DNA from: CAZSLC01 sp964607675
Lineage (GTDB): Bacteria; Bacteroidota; Bacteroidia; Bacteroidales; UBA932
Length of the DNA stretch: 48,420 bases
Assembly: GCA_964607675.1 (NCBI GenBank)
Contig: CAZSLC010000014.1
Coordinates: 1 to 48,420, forward strand
Direction: 5' to 3'
Shown here in pieces: positions 44,294 through 48,420 of this stretch. Position 1 is the stretch's first letter. Each line of letters starts with the position of its first letter. Both the position numbers and the translations under genes were made by a program. The notes below the pieces were generated by a model that was not told where the DNA came from, did no database searches, and saw only the letters and a program-made list of their open reading frames with translations.

Positions 44294-45502
44294 ATGCTTT
44301 TTACTCCATACAAAATAGGTCCTATCGAATTAAAGAACAGAACCATCAGAGCATCAGCCTACGAAGGTATGTGCCCAAATCACAATCCCTCTCAACAACT
44401 AATTGATTATCACACCTCCGTTGCAAGGGGGGGGGTTGGAATGACTGGAGTTGCTTATGCTGCAGTTAGCAAAAGTGGATTATCATTTCACCGACAACTA
44501 TGGATGAGAGAAGATATTGTTCCAGGGCTAAAAGAACTTACCGATGCAATCCACAAAGAGGGATCAAAAGCGTGCATCCAATTGGGTCACTGCGGCAATA
44601 TGTCCCATCGAATGTACTGCGGACAAAGACCAGTAGGGGCAAGTTCAGGCTTCAACCTCTACTCCCCCACCTTTGTCCACGGCTTAAAAAAAGAGGAGAT
44701 AATTTCCATTGCTAAAGATTTTGGAAATGCCACAAGGCTTGCCATCAAATCAGGCTTTGACGCTGTAGAGATTCATGCTGGTCATGGCTATCTGATATCC
44801 CAATTTCTATCACCCTATACCAACCATAGAAAAGATGAATTTGGTGGATCGTTGGAAAACAGGATGCTATTCATGGAGATGGTAATGAAAGAGGTCATGG
44901 AGGCGGCATCAGACAAAATTGCCGTATTAGTCAAAACAAATACAAGTGATGGGTTCAAAAAAGGACTTGGTGTGGAAGATTGCATCGAAGTAGCTAAGAA
45001 ATTAGAAGAGTGTGGAGCTCACTGCCTTGTACTAAGTGGAGGCTTCGTAAGCAAAGCCCCCATGTACGTTATGAAAGGGGCAATGCCAATAAGGACATTG
45101 ACAGGATACATGCCTTGGAAGTCCTTGTGGTGGCTAAAAATCGGAATATCTATTTTTGGAAAAATGATGATAAAAAACGAGCCATTTAAGGAGGCCTTCT
45201 TCTTTGATGATGCTGTGAAATTCAGGAAAGAGATTAAGATACCATTAGCCTTTGTAGGAGGAGTTAACTCCATGAAGACAATTGACAAAGTGCTAAACGC
45301 TGGTTTTGAATTTGTTGAGATGGCACGTCCCCTCGTATATGATCCCTATTTTGTCAACAAACTCAAAGATGGGACTTGTACTGAAAGTGGATGCAAACAT
45401 GCAAACTATTGTGTAGCAAGAATATGGAACTATGACATGCAATGTCACAAAGATTGCATTTTAACAAAAAGAATTAGTAAAGAGATCGAAAAAAATATAT
45501 AA
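44294..45502 (+). CDS. Old-yellow-enzyme NADH:flavin oxidoreductase (candidate delta4-ketosteroid 5-beta-reductase)
   Basis: FMN-dependent ene-reductase (402 aa) with a single TIM-barrel. Seen: the FMN-binding start FTPYKIGPIELKNR, QLGHCGNMS, catalytic HAGH (His161, His164), the loop HRKDEFGGSLENR, and MARPLVYDP near the end. A Cys cluster follows (C362, C367, C373, C384, C388), possibly an iron-sulfur or metal site but with spacing unlike 2,4-dienoyl-CoA reductase; the flavin/NAD domain of that enzyme is absent. Lies four bases after the SRD5A-like gene. Related OYE proteins reduce bile-acid and steroid enones at the 5-beta face; substrate here is inferred. Confidence 0.88.
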   Translation: MLFTPYKIGPIELKNRTIRASAYEGMCPNHNPSQQLIDYHTSVARGGVGMTGVAYAAVSKSGLSFHRQLWMREDIVPGLKELTDAIHKEGSKACIQLGHCGNMSHRMYCGQRPVGASSGFNLYSPTFVHGLKKEEIISIAKDFGNATRLAIKSGFDAVEIHAGHGYLISQFLSPYTNHRKDEFGGSLENRMLFMEMVMKEVMEAASDKIAVLVKTNTSDGFKKGLGVEDCIEVAKKLEECGAHCLVLSGGFVSKAPMYVMKGAMPIRTLTGYMPWKSLWWLKIGISIFGKMMIKNEPFKEAFFFDDAVKFRKEIKIPLAFVGGVNSMKTIDKVLNAGFEFVEMARPLVYDPYFVNKLKDGTCTESGCKHANYCVARIWNYDMQCHKDCILTKRISKEIEKNI

Positions 45503-45507
45503 TTTTG
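45500..45507 (+). promoter_or_regulatory. -7 promoter box TAATTTTG for RNase P RNA
   Basis: Exact TAnnTTTG match that begins with the stop codon of the preceding reductase gene and ends about 10 bases before the RNA. Confidence 0.6.
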
Positions 45508-45516
45508 CGAAATAAT

Positions 45517-45839
45517 AGGTGAGACACTCTATCGCTACTTGACAAAAGTAGAGGAAAGTCCGGACAGGGAAGAGCATCGCACTATGGAAAGCATAGGTAG
45601 GTGTAAATTTACGGTGAGTGTAACAGAAAACAACCGCCTTAGGGTAAGGGTGAAAATGTGGGGTAAAAGCCCACGCTAAATTTATGGCAACATAATTTAG
45701 GTACGCCCCTGCGACCTGCAAGGCCAAATATACTAACAGTTAAGGGCTGCTCGCTCGATGTTAGGGGGTAGGCTGCTTAGATAAATGATAGAGGCTTGTA
45801 ATTTATTATGAGTACAGAATTCGGCTTATCGTCTCACCT
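45517..45839 (+). ncRNA. rnpB: RNase P RNA (bacterial A type)
   Basis: Catalytic RNA that removes tRNA 5' leaders. Seen: GAGGAAAGTCCGGACA (45552 onward, conserved region I), the ACAGAAAACAACCGCC segment, GGTAAGGGTGAAA, and the 3' conserved AGTACAGAATTCGGCTTAT. The terminal helix P1 is formed by AGGTGAGAC (45517-45525) and GTCTCACCT (45831-45839). At about 320 bases it is slightly short for the A type. It fills most of the 354-base gap between two coding genes. Confidence 0.96.
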
Positions 45840-45848
45840 TTTATTTTA
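45831..45848 (+). terminator. Terminator of RNase P RNA
   Basis: The 3' strand of the closing P1 helix is followed by a T-rich run (CTTTTTATTTT). The next gene starts at 45857. Confidence 0.5.
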
Positions 45849-45856
45849 AATTATAT

Positions 45857-46681
45857 ATGAAACTTCTCAATTTGCTCGTTTTAATCTCCTTACCACTTCA
45901 GATAATGGCACAAGAGATTAACTATACCCAAACAGACATAGACATATTCAATAAATTAGTAGAATATGCAACCCCTTACAAATCTCAATCACCCCAAGAG
46001 TTGATCACACACATCGCTACATTTTTCATAGATACCCCCTACACCCCCAATACTCTCGATCAAAACCGAGAAAAAGAGGAACTAATAATCAATCTCAGAG
46101 AAACAGACTGCATTCTCTTTGTAGAAATGTGTTTAGCCTTAGCACAGACCATCAAAACTACGACACCCACATTCGAAGCCTACTGTGAAAACATCAAATC
46201 CATGAGGTACAGAGATGGGATGATAAATAATTACGACTCAAGGATACATTACACTTCAGAATGGATAAAGCAAAATGAAAAACGCGGTATTATAAAAGAG
46301 ATTAGTGATAAATATGGTGTTCCATTGCATCAAGAGTTCTTTTTTATGACTACTCATCCAAATAGCTACCCCCAGCTTCGGGATAGTGATGATATGGTTC
46401 GAAAAATTGGGATCATCGAAAAAAGGCTCTCATCCATCTCCCCATTCTACTACATCCCCAAAGGAAAGGTATGTGAAATTGCCCCTGTGATAGGGAATGG
46501 CAATATTATTTGCTTCGTCTCAAATATTGAAGGATTGGATATTACCCATGTTGGATTGTCCTACATATATAATGGCCAACTACACTTCATTCACGCATCA
46601 GCTAAAGATAAAAAAGTAGTAATAGAGAAAAAAACTCTTTGTGAATACAACAAACACGGAATAAGACTTATCACACTGTGA
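45857..46681 (+). CDS. DUF1460 exported protein (NlpC/P60-like, putative wall amidase)
   Basis: Exported protein of 274 aa with signal peptide cleaved near IMA/QEI (residue 18). The DUF1460 fold belongs to the NlpC/P60 papain-like group; some members act as N-acetylmuramoyl-L-alanine amidases or related peptidoglycan hydrolases. Seen: the probable catalytic Cys85 in NLRETDCILFVE and His231 in DITHVGLSY, with LHFIHASAKDKKV following. It fits the other peptidoglycan-processing genes of the window but is not linked to them by operon. Confidence 0.85.
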   Translation: MKLLNLLVLISLPLQIMAQEINYTQTDIDIFNKLVEYATPYKSQSPQELITHIATFFIDTPYTPNTLDQNREKEELIINLRETDCILFVEMCLALAQTIKTTTPTFEAYCENIKSMRYRDGMINNYDSRIHYTSEWIKQNEKRGIIKEISDKYGVPLHQEFFFMTTHPNSYPQLRDSDDMVRKIGIIEKRLSSISPFYYIPKGKVCEIAPVIGNGNIICFVSNIEGLDITHVGLSYIYNGQLHFIHASAKDKKVVIEKKTLCEYNKHGIRLITL

Positions 46682-46710
46682 TGCCCAATCATACTACTTT
46701 TTGATCACGA

Positions 46711-48420
46711 TTACTGCAAAGGTCTGACCACCTCAACCAATTCAGGGGTATCCATTCCGATTCTCTTTAAGAAATCAAGAGTAGGTACTCCGTTTTTATT
46801 CCATCCCCTTCTCAAATAAACAGCATCAAGAAGCCCTTCATACCTCTCTTCTCGATATTTTCGAAGTGCACTATATTTTTCTGGCAATGTCATCTTAGAA
46901 GTATCAAGTCCTATTACATCATGTAGTTGTTTATCATATTTTTCCTCTCTTGAGGTATATTCCTCAAAAGTAACAGGACCACAAGCTCTATATGGTTGAG
47001 CATCGTCCTTTCTAAGACCATATCCCAACCTAATATTAAATATTTTTTGGAAGGTATAAACTCTTTCTGACATTTTTATCATCTCCTCCTTATCAAACTC
47101 CCTCCCAGTCACAGCCTTAAACACAGTTACATAATTATCAACATGTTCAGGAACTTTTGAAGGCTCATCTGTGGTTGCATTGTCTGCTGGTTCGACATCA
47201 TTCCAGCACAATTTACAGAATCCAGCCAATCCGAACCAAGTTCTAAACATTGGAAAATAGTGAAGAGCCTCTGCCTTATTCTCAAATGTAGGGATAGCAT
47301 TGTTAACCATATCCATAAAAATAAGCCAAGCCTCATCATGTTGTGGTCCTTTATTTGTCATAGCATATCCACCTTGTTGAGCAAGAGATTCCCTCGGAAT
47401 ATACATAGAATACTCCATTCCCTTATTTTCCATTGCAATATCGTTGAGGAACTTAGCATCTCCCCAACCATTTTTAATAAATAGCTCCTTCATCTTTTTA
47501 ACTCCCATACCTACTACCAAACCAAACCCCTCTCCCCTTGCGAGTTGGTGCATACATTCCAATACAGTCTCCCCATTGCCCCATGTAAAATCCAATCCTC
47601 CAGTACGTTCACTATTTAAAATGCCATTTTCCCAACACTCCATTGTAAAGCCCATTATATTACCCCATGAGATAGTACAAATACCATATGTGTCACAATA
47701 AAAGTTTTGTTCAATAATATTACGAGGATCAAACACCCCTTCGTTAGAACCAAGTGCTGCAGCTGTCTCATATTCAGGGCCATCTACTATCACCTTCTGT
47801 CCCTTGTATGGGCCAGTCAATAATTCAAAATTATCTACCCCTTTAGCACACTGCATCGCACAACCTATCCAACAACCATCAGGAACACCCTGAGTAAACC
47901 ATTTCTTCCACTCATTCAAATCAATCTTCGGACAATCTTTATGGTCACCATACTTATAATTCATCACAGGAAGAATATCATATTTTTCCATAACCCCCAT
48001 CAAGTGTGCAGTTCCAACTTTTCTCATTTGGCATTGAATGTCATCAAGATCCCTCATTTCCTTTTGAATCCTCTTACCTCTCTCCATAATAGACTCCATG
48101 TCAACAACATTATTGAGATTCCCAGATACCCTGGGGACCTTTGCCACAATGGCCCTTACATTTTTCTGACGGAGCAGTGTACCAATCCCCCCTCTTCCAG
48201 CTTGTTTCAAACGGATTTTCTTACGTTTAACATCGTAAAAAGTGAAATTCAACATCCCAATCAGCGAATGTTCTGCCGCTTTCCCAGTAGCAACAACAGA
48301 TACATTGAGTTTATCCTTTTCATCATTGGCAAACATCTCATGCAACTCTTCTCCAAGCATGTGTGAATCAACATGAAACTCTTTTGGTGCCTCAAAAATT
48401 TCCACCTCGTGGTCAACACC
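46711..48420 (-). CDS. Aldehyde:ferredoxin oxidoreductase, tungsten-type (partial, N terminus outside window)
   Basis: Tungstopterin oxidoreductase that oxidises aldehydes to acids with ferredoxin, or works in reverse. The frame runs past the window edge; the GTG near 48405 is internal. Seen: IRLKQAGRGGIGTLLRQKN in the N-terminal domain, [4Fe-4S] ligands in GCWIGCAMQC, the segment DGPEYETAAALGSN, GMEYSMYIPRESLAQQ, and the distal AGFCKLC that supplies the last cluster Cys. About 570 residues are present and roughly 50-70 are missing. It implies an anaerobic lifestyle with tungsten use. Confidence 0.92.
   Translation of the reverse strand, partial: GVDHEVEIFEAPKEFHVDSHMLGEELHEMFANDEKDKLNVSVVATGKAAEHSLIGMLNFTFYDVKRKKIRLKQAGRGGIGTLLRQKNVRAIVAKVPRVSGNLNNVVDMESIMERGKRIQKEMRDLDDIQCQMRKVGTAHLMGVMEKYDILPVMNYKYGDHKDCPKIDLNEWKKWFTQGVPDGCWIGCAMQCAKGVDNFELLTGPYKGQKVIVDGPEYETAAALGSNEGVFDPRNIIEQNFYCDTYGICTISWGNIMGFTMECWENGILNSERTGGLDFTWGNGETVLECMHQLARGEGFGLVVGMGVKKMKELFIKNGWGDAKFLNDIAMENKGMEYSMYIPRESLAQQGGYAMTNKGPQHDEAWLIFMDMVNNAIPTFENKAEALHYFPMFRTWFGLAGFCKLCWNDVEPADNATTDEPSKVPEHVDNYVTVFKAVTGREFDKEEMIKMSERVYTFQKIFNIRLGYGLRKDDAQPYRACGPVTFEEYTSREEKYDKQLHDVIGLDTSKMTLPEKYSALRKYREERYEGLLDAVYLRRGWNKNGVPTLDFLKRIGMDTPELVEVVRPLQ

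Noticed and set aside
1..48420. CRISPR arrays, insertion sequences, phage genes, tRNA or rRNA genes
   Set aside because: None seen: no direct-repeat/spacer pattern, transposase or integrase motifs, and the only structured RNAs recognised are SRP RNA, RNase P RNA and the TPP riboswitch.

Overview
The window comes from a low-GC, probably anaerobic member of the Bacteroidota, most likely the order Bacteroidales. The evidence is a GLPGLI-family protein, a PCMD-domain protein, a NigD-like lipoprotein, a FecR/DUF4974 anti-sigma factor, TonB-type receptors with CarboxypepD_reg domains, DUF1460, and a partial aldehyde:ferredoxin oxidoreductase. The Bacteroidetes promoter box TAnnTTTG stands upstream of many transcription units. 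Almost every base is coding; no mobile element, phage or CRISPR array was seen, and several convergent gene pairs overlap at their 3' ends.

Layout. 1-4.9 kb: a partial sensor kinase (-) faces a GLPGLI protein and an outer-membrane barrel protein (+) across an intergenic region with four phased TTAAC repeats. 4.9-9.0 kb: a tightly packed + strand cassette of prolyl-tRNA editing protein, ECF sigma factor, FecR anti-sigma factor, STN-domain protein and YbaK deacylase. 9.0-11.3 kb: a PCMD protein and mnmA (-). 11.3-14.6 kb: TrkH/TrkA-type potassium uptake, SRP RNA and an AlkD-like protein. 14.6-21.6 kb: cdd (-), two cell-wall enzymes (glucosaminidase and MltG, +), then ctpA, rnz and rpsA (-). 21.7-25.8 kb: a sensor kinase with a peptide transporter, and a TonB C-terminal domain protein. 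25.8-28.4 kb: an ECF sigma factor and an inner-membrane/beta-barrel fusion (-) diverge from a NigD-like lipoprotein across an inverted repeat. 28.4-31.4 kb: ahcY, corA and mqnA (-).

31.5-35.9 kb is one compact minus-strand operon: MurNAc-kinase-like gene, murQ, recR, sodium symporter, mntP. 35.9-38.8 kb is a thiamine-uptake unit: TPP riboswitch, TonB receptor, PnuC-type transporter. 38.8-41.2 kb holds a glutaminyl cyclase and pyrG. 41.3-45.5 kb is a coupled five-gene operon: thioredoxin-like lipoprotein, patatin lipase, acyl-ACP thioesterase, a strikingly SRD5A-like steroid 5-alpha-reductase, and an old-yellow-enzyme reductase. RNase P RNA, a DUF1460 protein and the partial tungsten oxidoreductase close the window.

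The most interesting points are the SRD5A-like/old-yellow-enzyme pair, which resembles the 5-alpha/5-beta ketosteroid reductases reported from gut Bacteroidota; the peptidoglycan-sugar salvage operon carrying recR; the phased repeats beside the two-component kinase; a possible loop-aptamer pairing in the TPP riboswitch leader; and a glutaminyl cyclase in a window where seven predicted signal peptides place Gln at the mature N terminus. Promoter calls and most functional links are inference from sequence alone.
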